From SIG603 sp963621245 (GTDB taxonomy: Bacteria > Bacillota > Clostridia > Oscillospirales > Acutalibacteraceae), in NCBI GenBank assembly GCA_963621245.1, contig CAVFCW010000001.1, forward strand, positions 124,001 to 188,000: 64,000 nt of DNA, written 5' to 3'. Within the stretch, counting starts at the first letter, position 1. Each line of letters starts with the position of its first letter. Positions 40,894 to 49,384 of the stretch are shown piece by piece. The notes under the pieces were generated by a model. That model searched no databases. It was not told the DNA's origin and saw only the letters and a program-made list of their open reading frames with translations. The position numbers were made by a program, and so were the translations under genes.

Positions 40894-41970
40894 ATGTGTG
40901 CAAACGAAAAAAAGACCGTATGCGTCATATTCGGCGGTGAAAGCAGCGAATATGAGGTATCATGCAGATCGGCATGCTTCATAATCAATAATCTTGATCC
41001 CGAAAAATACGACGTTGTAACTCTCGGCATCACAAAAGAAGGCGGCTGGTATCTTTACAGCGGCGAAACCGAGAACATTATGAACTACACATGGGTGGAC
41101 GACGAAAACAACCGTTCATGCATCATCTCCCCCGATAAGAACACAAAGGGACTTATCGTTCTCGGTGACAACGGCACATTCCAGATAGATGTTGACGTCT
41201 ATTTCCCCGTGCTCCACGGCAAAAACGGCGAGGACGGAACCATTCAGGGCATATTCAAGCTTTCCGGCGTTCCCTATGTCGGATGCGCTACCCTTGCTTC
41301 TGCCGTAACCATGGACAAAGCCGTAACTCACAGCCTTCTCATGAGTGCAAACATCGAGCAGGCTCATTACCTTTGGTTCTTCAGAGACAAGTACGACACC
41401 GATCCCGAGAAAATCAGAAACAAGATTATCGCAAGACTCAATTTCCCTGTTTTCGTTAAACCGGCAAACGCCGGCTCTTCCGTCGGCGTAAGCAAAGTAA
41501 ACACTCCGGATGAGCTTGACGCAGCCATCAAAAAAGCCGCAAAAGAGGACATCAAGGTTGTTGTCGAAGAGGGCATAGTCGGTCAGGAGGTCGAGTGTGC
41601 AGTTCTCGGAAACCGTGACGCGATAGCTTCCACGGTAGGCGAAATCGGCGCAAGCGCAGAGTTCTACGACTATGACGACAAATATAATTCCGGCACATCC
41701 GTAACTTACATTCCCGCTCACTTAAGCGAGGAGAAAATTGACGAAGTGAGAAGCATCGCAGTCAGAGCATATAAAATTCTCGGCTGTGCTGGTCTTTCAA
41801 GAGTTGATTTCTTCGTACAGAATGACGGCAAAGTTATCTTAAACGAGATTAACACCCTCCCCGGATTCACAAGCATCAGCATGTATCCCAAGCTTTGGGA
41901 GGCAAGCGGAAAAAGCGCACCGATTCTCATCGACGAACTCATTGCCGCAGCTGAGAACAGATTTGACTGA
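40894..41970 (+). CDS. ddl: D-alanine--D-alanine ligase
   Basis: 358 residues, ATP-grasp. It joins two D-alanines for the peptidoglycan stem peptide. N-terminal VCVIFGGESSEYEVSCRSA, VFPVLHGKNGEDGTIQG-type motif (FPVLHGKNGEDGTIQGIF), FVKPANAGSSVGVSKV and the Mg2+/catalytic LNEINTLPGFTSISMYP are present. GGAGG lies eight bases before the ATG. Glutamate racemase follows after 14 bases, making a cell-wall precursor pair. I cannot exclude D-Ala-D-Ser or D-Ala-D-Lac preference from sequence alone, but no van genes are adjacent. Confidence 0.95.
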   Translation: MCANEKKTVCVIFGGESSEYEVSCRSACFIINNLDPEKYDVVTLGITKEGGWYLYSGETENIMNYTWVDDENNRSCIISPDKNTKGLIVLGDNGTFQIDVDVYFPVLHGKNGEDGTIQGIFKLSGVPYVGCATLASAVTMDKAVTHSLLMSANIEQAHYLWFFRDKYDTDPEKIRNKIIARLNFPVFVKPANAGSSVGVSKVNTPDELDAAIKKAAKEDIKVVVEEGIVGQEVECAVLGNRDAIASTVGEIGASAEFYDYDDKYNSGTSVTYIPAHLSEEKIDEVRSIAVRAYKILGCAGLSRVDFFVQNDGKVILNEINTLPGFTSISMYPKLWEASGKSAPILIDELIAAAENRFD

Positions 41971-41984
41971 GGTAAGGATATTTC

Positions 41985-42797
41985 ATGGATAACAGACCGA
42001 TAGGCGTATTCGATTCCGGTCTCGGCGGCTTAACAGCCGTCAAGGAGCTTAAGCGTGTTCTTCCAAACGAGAGCATTGTTTACTTCGGAGACACGGGACG
42101 CGTGCCGTACGGCACAAAAAGCGCCGAAACAATAGTAAAATTTGCCAAGCAGGATATGAATTTTCTGCTTAAAAACGACGTTAAGGCAATAGTAGCCGCT
42201 TGCGGAACAGTCAGCTCGACTGCGGGCGAGGTTGGCAGAAGTCTTCCCGTTCCTTACATCGACGTAATCACACCTACCGCCGAGGCTGCGGCAGATTACA
42301 CCAAAAATGGCAGAATAGGAATTCTGGGAACGCCCGCCACCATAAAAAGCGGCTCTTTCGTAAAAAAGCTTAACGAACTTAATCCCGAGCTCACACTTTT
42401 CACTGAGGCTTGCCCCCTGTTTGTTCCTCTTGTTGAAAACGGATTCATCACAATCGGCGACGAGGTGACTTCACTTGCCGCAAGAAGATATCTCACCAAA
42501 ATCAACGCCGAAAAGGTTGATACGGTTATTTTGGGATGCACCCACTTTCCGATTATCAAATGGGCAATAGGAAACGCCGTGGGAGAAAAAGTTAAACTTA
42601 TCGACAGCGGCAAGGAAACGGCAAGATATGTTGCCGATGTACTTAAGAAAGAAAATCTTCTCTGCGAGGAAAACCACAAGGCAGAATACAAGTACTTTGT
42701 GAGCGACTCAACCGAGGGCTTCACAAACGTTGCGGAAATTTTCCTCGGCGGATACATCGATGGGGAGACATTCAGAATTGATATCGAAAAATACTGA
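41985..42797 (+). CDS. murI: Glutamate racemase
   Basis: 270 residues. It makes D-glutamate for peptidoglycan. N-terminal IGVFDSGLGGLTAVKEL, YFGDTGRVPYGTKS, the first catalytic Cys in VAACGTVSS (commonly AACNT in the family; here the Asn is Gly) and the second in ILGCTHFPII. Co-transcribed with ddl (14-base gap). The next gene appears to overlap its 3' end. Confidence 0.94.
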   Translation: MDNRPIGVFDSGLGGLTAVKELKRVLPNESIVYFGDTGRVPYGTKSAETIVKFAKQDMNFLLKNDVKAIVAACGTVSSTAGEVGRSLPVPYIDVITPTAEAAADYTKNGRIGILGTPATIKSGSFVKKLNELNPELTLFTEACPLFVPLVENGFITIGDEVTSLAARRYLTKINAEKVDTVILGCTHFPIIKWAIGNAVGEKVKLIDSGKETARYVADVLKKENLLCEENHKAEYKYFVSDSTEGFTNVAEIFLGGYIDGETFRIDIEKY

Positions 42798-43248
42798 CGG
42801 CAAAAAGCTTAAGGAAGATTTTGTCATACGTCTCACGGGCATTCAGCATTATTTTCCTCATGACGGCGAAGAGTTTGACGATAAGGTTGAGCTTGACACA
42901 CTCGGCTCTTACTGCGTGAGACCGAACGGCAAGAAAATAATCTCTTACCGAAATATGAGTGAGGACGAAAAGCAAGCCCAACTCACAATAGTGAAAGTTG
43001 ACGGAAACGCAGTCAGCATGACAAAATCGGGCGATCACACAGAGCTTTTAATCGAACCGGGAAAACTTAACCAGTGCGCCTACGACACGCCTTTCGGTGC
43101 GCTCACTCTCGGAGTTCGCACTCATGACCTTAAGCATGAGCTTAACGAAAACGGCGGCAGTCTCTACTGCAGCTACAGCATATATATCAACAACACGATT
43201 TCTTCGAGCAACACTCTCGAAATTCACGTGCAAAAAGCAAATTTGTAA
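42760..43248 (+). CDS. DUF1934 (YwiB-like) beta-barrel protein
   Basis: About 162 residues. The core KEDFVIRLTGIQHYFPHDGE, LDTLGSYCVRPNGKKIISYRN, LTIVKVDGNAVSMTKSGDHT and TPFGALTLGVRTHDLKHEL, ending in a string of beta strands, matches the DUF1934/YwiB family, a lipocalin-like small barrel of unknown function. The start is uncertain: the ATG at 42760 overlaps murI by 38 bases and lacks a strong ribosome site; a TTG near 42777 is possible. It lies between murI and argS, and YwiB-argS adjacency is common in Firmicutes (established knowledge). Confidence 0.82.
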   Translation: MGRHSELISKNTDGKKLKEDFVIRLTGIQHYFPHDGEEFDDKVELDTLGSYCVRPNGKKIISYRNMSEDEKQAQLTIVKVDGNAVSMTKSGDHTELLIEPGKLNQCAYDTPFGALTLGVRTHDLKHELNENGGSLYCSYSIYINNTISSSNTLEIHVQKANL

Positions 43249-43279
43249 CAGTTAAATCATAAATAAGCGAGGACAAAAT

Positions 43280-44992
43280 ATGTCTAAAATAGTTTCAACG
43301 GCTAAGGAACAGCTAGAAAAACTTATAAAAGACGGCTTTAATGCCGCAATCGCCGCCGGCGAGCTTCCAAGCGCCGAGATTCCTTCCTTCACACTTGAAA
43401 AGCCCGCTGACCGCACCCACGGCGACTGGGCTACAAACGCAGCCATGGCGGGCGCAAGAGCATTCCATGCCGCTCCGAGAAAAATCGCAGAGGCAGTAAC
43501 CTCTCACATGGAGCTTGACGGCACCTATTTCGATAAGTTTGAGATAGCGGGTCCCGGATTCATCAATTTCTTCCTCTCGCCCAAGTTCTACGGTGATATT
43601 CTCGAGGATATAAACACTCTCGGCGACGACTACGGAAAATCCGACTTCGGCAAGGGACAGAGAGTTTTGGTTGAGTTCGTCTCTGCCAATCCGACAGGTC
43701 CCATGCACATCGGTAACGCAAGAGGCGGAGCTATCGGCGACTGCCTTGCAAGCGTTCTTGAAGAGGCGGGATATAACGTTGACCGTGAGTTCTACGTAAA
43801 CGACGCCGGAAATCAGGTTGCAAAGTTTGGTCTTTCTCTCGATATGAGATACAAGCAGCTCTTTGACCCCAACGGCGGCGAACCGAGCCCCGACGACTCT
43901 TATCTCCCCGAGGATTCTTATCACGGCCAGGACATCATCGACCACGCAAGAAATTTTGCCGATATTCACGGTGCAAAATATATGGACGTGAGCGAAGAAG
44001 AGCGCCGTCAGGCACTTATCGATTATGCTCTTCCGATTAACATCAAGGCTCTTGAGAACGACCTCAAAAAGTACCGCATTGTTTATGACAGATGGTTCCT
44101 TGAGAGCAGCGTGCACAAAAGCGGAGACGTCGACAAGGTTATCGATACCTTAACCGAAAAGGGCTACACCTACGAAAAAGACGGCGCCGTTTGGTTCAAG
44201 GCAACAGATTTCGGCAACGAGAAAGACATTGTTTTAAGAAGAGAGAACGGCTTCCCCACTTACATCGTGCCCGACATTGCTTATCACTACGACAAGCTTG
44301 TAACAAGAGGTTACGACAAGGCTATAAACATCTGGGGCGCAGATCATCACGGTTATGTTCCGAGACTTAAGGGCGCACTCACCGCTTACGGCGCAGACGC
44401 ATCGAAGCTTGACATCATCCTCATGCAGATGGTCAGAATTTTAATTGACGGTCAGCCCGTCAAGCAGTCCAAGCGTTCGGGAAAAGCAATCACACTTCAC
44501 ACATTGCTTGAAGAGGTTCCGATCGATGCAGCAAGATTCTTCTTCAATCTCCGTGAAGCAAACTCCATGTTTGACTTCGACTACGACCTTGCCGTTTCAG
44601 AATCAAGCGACAACCCCGTTTACTACGTTCAGTACGCTCACGCAAGAATTTGCTCCATTCTCCGCGGTCTCGAGGAGGACGGCGTTAAGTTCGAGAACGT
44701 GACAAGCGAACAGCTTAAACTTCTCACTGCAGAAGAGGAAATCGAGCTTATCAACGCACTTTCCGCATTCACAGACGAGGTAATTTCAGCCGCTAAGGCT
44801 TACGATCCGTCCAGAATCACAAAGTACGTAATCAATGTTGCAACACTCTTCCACAAGTTCTATAACGCTTGCCGTGTAAGAGTTGAGGACAACGATCTCA
44901 TGCAGGCAAGAATTTATCTCTGCAAGGCAACAAAGACAGTTATCAAGAATGTTCTTGAGATGTTCAAAATCACAATTCCCGAGAAGATGTAA
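43280..44992 (+). CDS. argS: Arginyl-tRNA synthetase
   Basis: 570 residues, class Ia. It charges tRNA-Arg. The N-terminal Add-1 domain is followed by the HIGH motif in ANPTGPMHIGNARGGAIGD, and KQSKRSGKAITL takes the place of KMSKS, a degenerate form common in ArgRS. The C-terminal DALR anticodon domain includes YVQYAHARICSILRG. GAGGA lies just before the ATG, 31 bases after the DUF1934 stop, so it ends the ddl-murI-DUF1934-argS unit, with a strong terminator at 45010. Confidence 0.96.
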   Translation: MSKIVSTAKEQLEKLIKDGFNAAIAAGELPSAEIPSFTLEKPADRTHGDWATNAAMAGARAFHAAPRKIAEAVTSHMELDGTYFDKFEIAGPGFINFFLSPKFYGDILEDINTLGDDYGKSDFGKGQRVLVEFVSANPTGPMHIGNARGGAIGDCLASVLEEAGYNVDREFYVNDAGNQVAKFGLSLDMRYKQLFDPNGGEPSPDDSYLPEDSYHGQDIIDHARNFADIHGAKYMDVSEEERRQALIDYALPINIKALENDLKKYRIVYDRWFLESSVHKSGDVDKVIDTLTEKGYTYEKDGAVWFKATDFGNEKDIVLRRENGFPTYIVPDIAYHYDKLVTRGYDKAINIWGADHHGYVPRLKGALTAYGADASKLDIILMQMVRILIDGQPVKQSKRSGKAITLHTLLEEVPIDAARFFFNLREANSMFDFDYDLAVSESSDNPVYYVQYAHARICSILRGLEEDGVKFENVTSEQLKLLTAEEEIELINALSAFTDEVISAAKAYDPSRITKYVINVATLFHKFYNACRVRVEDNDLMQARIYLCKATKTVIKNVLEMFKITIPEKM

Positions 44993-45009
44993 AATTTTTA
45001 CTCGAATTT

Positions 45010-45036
45010 ATCCGCCGTTAGCTTTGAGCGGCGGAT
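45010..45036 (+). terminator. Intrinsic terminator of argS
   Basis: ATCCGCC/GGCGGAT arms (extended by CG), then TTTTTC. Confidence 0.88.
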
Positions 45037-45050
45037 TTTTCTCATCAAAA

Positions 45051-45084
45051 AAGCGGTGCGAATTCAAGTGAATCCGTACCGCTT
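45051..45084 (-). terminator. Intrinsic terminator of the EctB-like gene
   Basis: AAGCGGT...GATTCAC / GTGAATTC-type arms closed by ACCGCTT; on the minus strand followed by TTTTTTG. Confidence 0.85.
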
Positions 45085-45107
45085 AATTTGTTATGCTGTT
45101 TTAAAAA

Positions 45108-46364
45108 TTACTTTCCGAGAACAGTCTTGACCGCATTGACGAAAATTTCAAGGCCCTTCTTGAGGTCTTCGTCGTTAATCATAAGCTGCGGCATAATCTT
45201 TGCCACGCTGTCTTCACGGCCGGCAGTCTCAAAGATAAGTCCGTTATCGAATGCCTCGTGGATAATCTTTACGACAGTGCCCTTTGGGAACTTACCAAAA
45301 TCGCATCCCCAAATGCAACCTAAGCCGCGAACCTCAATGTCCGGAGAAATCTTAGCCATCTCGGTTGTGAGGTAGTCTCTGATGAACGGCTCTCTTGCCT
45401 TTGCCATACCGGGAACATCCTTTTCGGCAACAAGCTCAAGCGCTGCCTTTGCGGCAACAACTGAAAGCTGGAAACCTCTGAAAGTTCCGTTGTGCTCACC
45501 CGGTGACCAAATGTCGAGCTCGGGTTTAAAGAGCGTGAGTGCAAACGGCATGCCGTAACCGCCGATTGACTTTGAAAGACAGACGATATCGGGAACAATG
45601 CCCGCTCTCTCAAACGAGAAGAAATATCCTGTTCTTCCGCAGCCGACCTGAACATCGTCGACAACCAAAAGTATTTCGTGCTTATCGCAGAGCTCTCTGA
45701 GTCCCTTGAGGAACTCTGTGCTGAACGGGTGAATTCCACCCTCTGCCTGAAGTGTTTCGATGAAAATAGCCGCCGGCTTCTCAACACCCGAGTGATCGTC
45801 TGTGATGAGTGTGTCAATGTAATTTAACACGTCAAGTCCGGGGAACATATACGGAGCGGGAATGTGAACCACGCCGCCAAGCTGTGTTCCTGCACCTTTT
45901 CTTGCGGCTTCCTCTGTTGTGAGTGAAAGTGCACCGAGAGTCATACCGTGGAAGCATCCCATGAATGCAAATACGGTCTGTCTGCCCGTCACCTTTCTTG
46001 CAAGCTTAAGTGCGGCTTCGATTGAGTTTGTACCTGTCGGGCCGGGGAACATAACCTTGTAGCTAAGTTCTCTCGGTGCGAGAATTTTCTCCTCGAAATA
46101 CTCGAGAAATTCTCTCTTCGGCTTTGTGTACATGTCCATGGCATGAGTTACACCGTCGTTCATAAGGTAATCGACAACTCTCTGCTTGATGTAGTCATTG
46201 TTGTGACCGTAGTTAAGAGCGCCGGCACCCATAAAGAAGTCGATATACTCCTTGCCGTCTTCGTCATACTGCTTTGAGTCCTTCGATTTTACAAAAACCG
46301 TCTCGAACTTCCTGCAATAGGACCTAACTTCTGATTCGTACTCTTCGAAAGCTTTAATATTCAT
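45108..46364 (-). CDS. Diaminobutyrate--2-oxoglutarate aminotransferase (EctB-like), standalone
   Basis: 418 residues, class III PLP aminotransferase. FFMGAGALNYGHNN, MFPGPTGTNSIEAALKLARK and the PLP lysine in CLSKSIGGYGMP match EctB, which makes L-2,4-diaminobutyrate from aspartate semialdehyde with glutamate. In ectoine producers it sits with ectA and ectC; neither is here. The product might feed a peptide or polyamine-like pathway, or the enzyme may use another omega-amino acid. The ATG at 46364 is chosen by spacing from AAAGGA. Monocistronic, between two terminators. Confidence 0.82.
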   Translation of the reverse strand: MNIKAFEEYESEVRSYCRKFETVFVKSKDSKQYDEDGKEYIDFFMGAGALNYGHNNDYIKQRVVDYLMNDGVTHAMDMYTKPKREFLEYFEEKILAPRELSYKVMFPGPTGTNSIEAALKLARKVTGRQTVFAFMGCFHGMTLGALSLTTEEAARKGAGTQLGGVVHIPAPYMFPGLDVLNYIDTLITDDHSGVEKPAAIFIETLQAEGGIHPFSTEFLKGLRELCDKHEILLVVDDVQVGCGRTGYFFSFERAGIVPDIVCLSKSIGGYGMPFALTLFKPELDIWSPGEHNGTFRGFQLSVVAAKAALELVAEKDVPGMAKAREPFIRDYLTTEMAKISPDIEVRGLGCIWGCDFGKFPKGTVVKIIHEAFDNGLIFETAGREDSVAKIMPQLMINDEDLKKGLEIFVNAVKTVLGK

Positions 46365-46483
46365 TTTGAATCGCATCCTTTCCGCAGCGCTTTACGAACT
46401 CAGACGGCACCTCTTTTTTCTTGCCGTTCTTAAAAAATTTCTCTTTCGAGTTATCCGCAAAGCCTTTATTGAAATTCGCTTCC

Positions 46484-46511
46484 AAAATAAAAGCCAAAAG
46501 GCTCTTATTTT
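46484..46511 (-). terminator. Intrinsic terminator of prfB
   Basis: AAAATAAGAGCC pairs with GGCTTTTATTTT (one mismatch, AAAA/TTTT loop), just after the prfB stop. Confidence 0.78.
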
Positions 46512-46520
46512 CAAATAAAA

Positions 46521-47654
46521 TTAATCATCGCTTCCGCTCTCATCAAGTGTGCCCTGGCTGAGTGCGGTTAAGTAAGCGTTGATAAACGGGTCGAGATCAC
46601 CGTCCATAACAGCATTGATGTTACCCGTTTCATACTTGGTTCTGTGATCCTTTACCAAGGTGTACGGCATAAAGACATAGGAACGGATCTGGCTGCCCCA
46701 TGTAATCTCCTTCTGAACGCCCTTGATATCGGAAAGTTTCTCAAGATGCTCTTTCTCCTTGATCTCAACGAGCTTGGAGACAAGCATTTTCATGGCAATC
46801 TCACGGTTCTGAACCTGGCTTCTTTCAACCTGAGAAGCAACAACTATGCCCGTGGGAATGTGAATAAGTCTGACAGCAGACGAGGTCTTGTTAACCTTCT
46901 GTCCGCCGGCGCCCGATGCACGGTAAACTTCCATCTTGATGTCCTCTTTGGGAATCTCAACGGAAAGATCCTCTTCAATTTCGGGCATAACCTCAAGCGA
47001 TGAGAAAGATGTGTGTCTTCTTCCGGCGGCGTCAAACGGTGAAACTCTGACAAGACGGTGAACACCGGCCTCGCTCTTTAAGAAGCCGTAAGCGTTCTCG
47101 CCTTCAACGAGGATAGAAGCGGACTTAAGTCCTGCCTCGTCACCGTCGAGGTAATCGAGCGTGCTGACTTTGAAGCCGTGTCTCTCTGCCCAGCGGTTAT
47201 ACATTCTGAAAAGCATCTCTGCCCAGTCCTGAGCCTCGGTTCCGCCCGAGCCGGCATGGAATGTGAGAATTGCGTTGTTTTTATCGTATTCGCCTGTGAG
47301 TAATGTAGTTAGGCGCATGTTTTCTATTTTCTCTGTGATCTCGTCGATTTGTTCCTCGATGTCGGGTACAAGTGAGAGATCCTCCTCTTCGTCACCCATT
47401 TCTATAAGGGTGTAGGTATCCTCGCATTTAGCCACAAGGTCAAGATAGTTCTGATCCTTTGCTTTGAGGTTGGCTGTTCTCTGAGTTACCTTCTGAGCTG
47501 TTGCCATGTCGTCCCAGAACCCGGGAGCCGCAGCTTTGAGCTCGAGCATCTCAACTTCCTCGCGGAGTCTTTCGAGTCCGAGCGAATTCTCAAGTAATTT
47601 GAGGGAAGCCTGCTCATCGTCCAATCTCTTCTTTAATTCTTCAAACTGAAGCAT
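46521..47654 (-). CDS. prfB: Peptide chain release factor 2, no programmed frameshift
   Basis: 377 residues. It releases the peptide at UGA and UAA codons. SPF specificity motif in RVSPFDAAGRRHTSF, GGQ motif in RASGAGGQKVNKTSSAV. In most bacteria prfB has an in-frame UGA near codon 25 that must be bypassed by +1 frameshifting; here LLENSLGLERLREEVEMLE is continuous in one frame with no UGA, so autoregulation by frameshift is absent. Upstream on the same strand there is no linked secA. Confidence 0.95.
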   Translation of the reverse strand: MLQFEELKKRLDDEQASLKLLENSLGLERLREEVEMLELKAAAPGFWDDMATAQKVTQRTANLKAKDQNYLDLVAKCEDTYTLIEMGDEEEDLSLVPDIEEQIDEITEKIENMRLTTLLTGEYDKNNAILTFHAGSGGTEAQDWAEMLFRMYNRWAERHGFKVSTLDYLDGDEAGLKSASILVEGENAYGFLKSEAGVHRLVRVSPFDAAGRRHTSFSSLEVMPEIEEDLSVEIPKEDIKMEVYRASGAGGQKVNKTSSAVRLIHIPTGIVVASQVERSQVQNREIAMKMLVSKLVEIKEKEHLEKLSDIKGVQKEITWGSQIRSYVFMPYTLVKDHRTKYETGNINAVMDGDLDPFINAYLTALSQGTLDESGSDD

Positions 47655-47766
47655 GCTTATTTTTCCTTATCTTAATCGTAATAAAATATATCTTTCTAAT
47701 TTGTGTATTATATCAAAGATTTCCCGAAATTGCAAGCTTTTGACTCTCTGTGATTTACATAAAAAA

Positions 47767-47790
47767 GAAGATGCCTGCAAAAGCATCTTC
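47767..47790 (-). terminator. Intrinsic terminator of the MarR gene
   Basis: GAAGATGC/GCATCTTC arms (8 bp, perfect), then TTTTTTATG on the minus strand. Confidence 0.87.
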
Positions 47791-47807
47791 GTAAATAAGT
47801 TCTGAAA

Positions 47808-48251
47808 TCAGTCACTTGAAGTTAGATTTTCTTTCATCTTCTTCAGTATGCGGTTAATCTCGGTTATTTCAGCGTCCGAAAAGCCCCTCATGGCTTTCTC
47901 ATAAAATTCGCTTTTTTTTGCATAAAGCATGAGTGCAAACTCACGCGATTTGTCCGTGAGTTTTAAGTGAAGAACACGTGCGTCTTTTTCGTCCTCCTCG
48001 GCTCTTGCAAAACCTTTTGAAATGAGAACGCCTATGCACTTTGACGCCTGACTTTTCGAGTAGCCGCGAAGCCGTGCCACATCCGTCAGCGTGTCATACT
48101 CGGGATACGAGACAAAAAAGCTCAAAATATCCGTTTCTTTCTCGTTAAGACCGTAATTTTCTCCAATCTTGCTTGTAGAATCGTAGTAACCCAACATGAA
48201 TGAATTCTGAGTTGAAATTAAACTTGCTAAATCGATGATATTGTTGCCCAT
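47808..48251 (-). CDS. MarR family transcriptional regulator
   Basis: 147 residues, winged helix-turn-helix. Recognition region DVARLRGYSKSQASKCIGVLISKG (split: DVARLRGYSKSQAS then KCIGVLISKG) followed by the wing EEDEKDARVLHLKLTDKSREF. N-terminal helix for dimerisation. It is monocistronic, with terminator downstream; a palindrome covers its own promoter, suggesting autoregulation. No effector or target gene is indicated by the neighbours (divergent comEB, upstream prfB). Confidence 0.9.
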   Translation of the reverse strand: MGNNIIDLASLISTQNSFMLGYYDSTSKIGENYGLNEKETDILSFFVSYPEYDTLTDVARLRGYSKSQASKCIGVLISKGFARAEEDEKDARVLHLKLTDKSREFALMLYAKKSEFYEKAMRGFSDAEITEINRILKKMKENLTSSD

Positions 48252-48326
48252 TGAAAACCTGCCGTTTGTTTAGCTATTTAATTTTGCACGAAAGAGGTGC
48301 AATCAAGTCAGTCCGAAATCACCTTC

Positions 48327-48375
48327 GGTAAATTTATTATGTGCATAATTTACCACAAGAGGCATTTCAAGTCAA
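48327..48375 (-). promoter_or_regulatory. MarR gene promoter with overlapping imperfect palindrome
   Basis: TTGACT (48370-48375), 17 bases, TAAATT (48347-48352) on the minus strand. The -10 box lies inside GGTAAATT...ATTTACC with an inner ATTATG/CATAAT repeat (48327-48354), a plausible MarR operator also near the comEB side. Confidence 0.65.
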
Positions 48376-48515
48376 CAATATAAAACCAAAAATGTGTGCA
48401 TTTTCATTCTTTACAACGCTAAAAAGAAAAATCTTCACGCTCTTTAAATTTTACTTGCACAAAAATCCCGTTCAATATATACTTTTCTCAGCACATATTA
48501 TTTCGGAGGACTCAC

Positions 48516-48995
48516 ATGAAAAGAGAAAATTATATCACTTGGGACGATTACTTCATGTCCGTTGCAAAGCTTGCTTCAATGAGAAGCAAAGACCCCAACA
48601 CTCAGGTAGGCGCATGCATAGTCGGCAGAGACAATGTGATTATCTCAACCGGTTACAACGGCTTTCCAAAAGGCTGCAGCGACGACGAATTCCCCTGGGC
48701 AAGAGAGGGCGAAGAGACAAAATATCCCTTCGTTGTTCACGCTGAACTCAACTCCATTCTTAACGCTAACGGCAAAGACCTTAGAGGCTCAAAGCTTTAC
48801 GTTGCCCTTTTCCCGTGCAACGAGTGCGCAAAGGCTATCATTCAGAGCGGCATAAGCGAAGTAATATACCTCAGCGACAAATATAACGGCGCGCCCAATA
48901 TGCTCGCTTCAAGAAGAATGCTCTCCGCCGCCGGAGTGAAAATGACGCAGTACAAGCCGACAGTCAAGCAGATAACCATCGATTTAACGGAGTAA
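48516..48995 (+). CDS. comEB: dCMP deaminase (ComEB family)
   Basis: 159 residues, zinc-dependent cytidine/deoxycytidylate deaminase family. Zinc and catalytic motifs HAELNSILNANG (HAE) and PCNECAKAI (PCxxC). N-terminal WDDYFMSVAKLASMRSKDPNTQVG is typical of dCMP deaminases, which convert dCMP to dUMP for thymidylate synthesis. GGAGG lies six bases before the ATG. Monocistronic, divergent from the MarR gene. Confidence 0.93.
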   Translation: MKRENYITWDDYFMSVAKLASMRSKDPNTQVGACIVGRDNVIISTGYNGFPKGCSDDEFPWAREGEETKYPFVVHAELNSILNANGKDLRGSKLYVALFPCNECAKAIIQSGISEVIYLSDKYNGAPNMLASRRMLSAAGVKMTQYKPTVKQITIDLTE

Positions 48996-49000
48996 AAATC

Positions 49001-49201
49001 TTAGTTTTGCTTTCTGACGATAGTATATTCGTCACCGGGGCGGTAGTACGGACAGTAGGAACGGGAATTTGTCGAAATTCTTCCGTAATCATCCTCGTCC
49101 ATGCTTACTTCACAGTCCCAGCAATCGTAATATTCGTCATATGTAAAATGCATGCAGTCATCGCAGCTTGAGCGGACTGCGTGCTTTTTGTTTTCGCTCA
49201 T
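49001..49201 (-). CDS. Small cysteine-rich protein (DUF6472-like)
   Basis: 66 residues with cysteine pairs SSCDDCMHF, DCWDCEVSMDEDDYG and SYCPYYRPGDEY, spaced like a small zinc-binding domain, and many acidic and tyrosine residues. Small clostridial proteins of this layout are grouped as DUF6472; function unknown. The ATG at 49201 follows a strong GGAGG; a longer reading has none. It converges on comEB with only 5 bases between the stops. Confidence 0.75.
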   Translation of the reverse strand: MSENKKHAVRSSCDDCMHFTYDEYYDCWDCEVSMDEDDYGRISTNSRSYCPYYRPGDEYTIVRKQN

Positions 49202-49309
49202 TAATTTTCCTCCTTTTGTTTTGTCATAAATAAGATTATAACAATTGTTACGGCTGTTTACAAGGCTTCTTGTTTTCATCAATTTTACATATCTTTTGCG
49301 TGAGTTTAA

Positions 49310-49338
49310 TTGAACTTTCTTTCTGCCTGTGATACAAT
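49310..49338 (+). promoter_or_regulatory. Sigma-A promoter of the MoxR operon
   Basis: TTGAAC (49310-49315), 17 bases, TACAAT (49333-49338). Confidence 0.75.
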
Positions 49339-49384
49339 TCTTTAGATAAACAAACTGATAATAATACCCTTAGGAGGTTAGATT

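Noticed and set aside
42730..42759. Earlier ATG for the DUF1934 gene
   Set aside because: It would extend further into murI with no ribosome site; the ATG at 42760 or a TTG just after is more likely.
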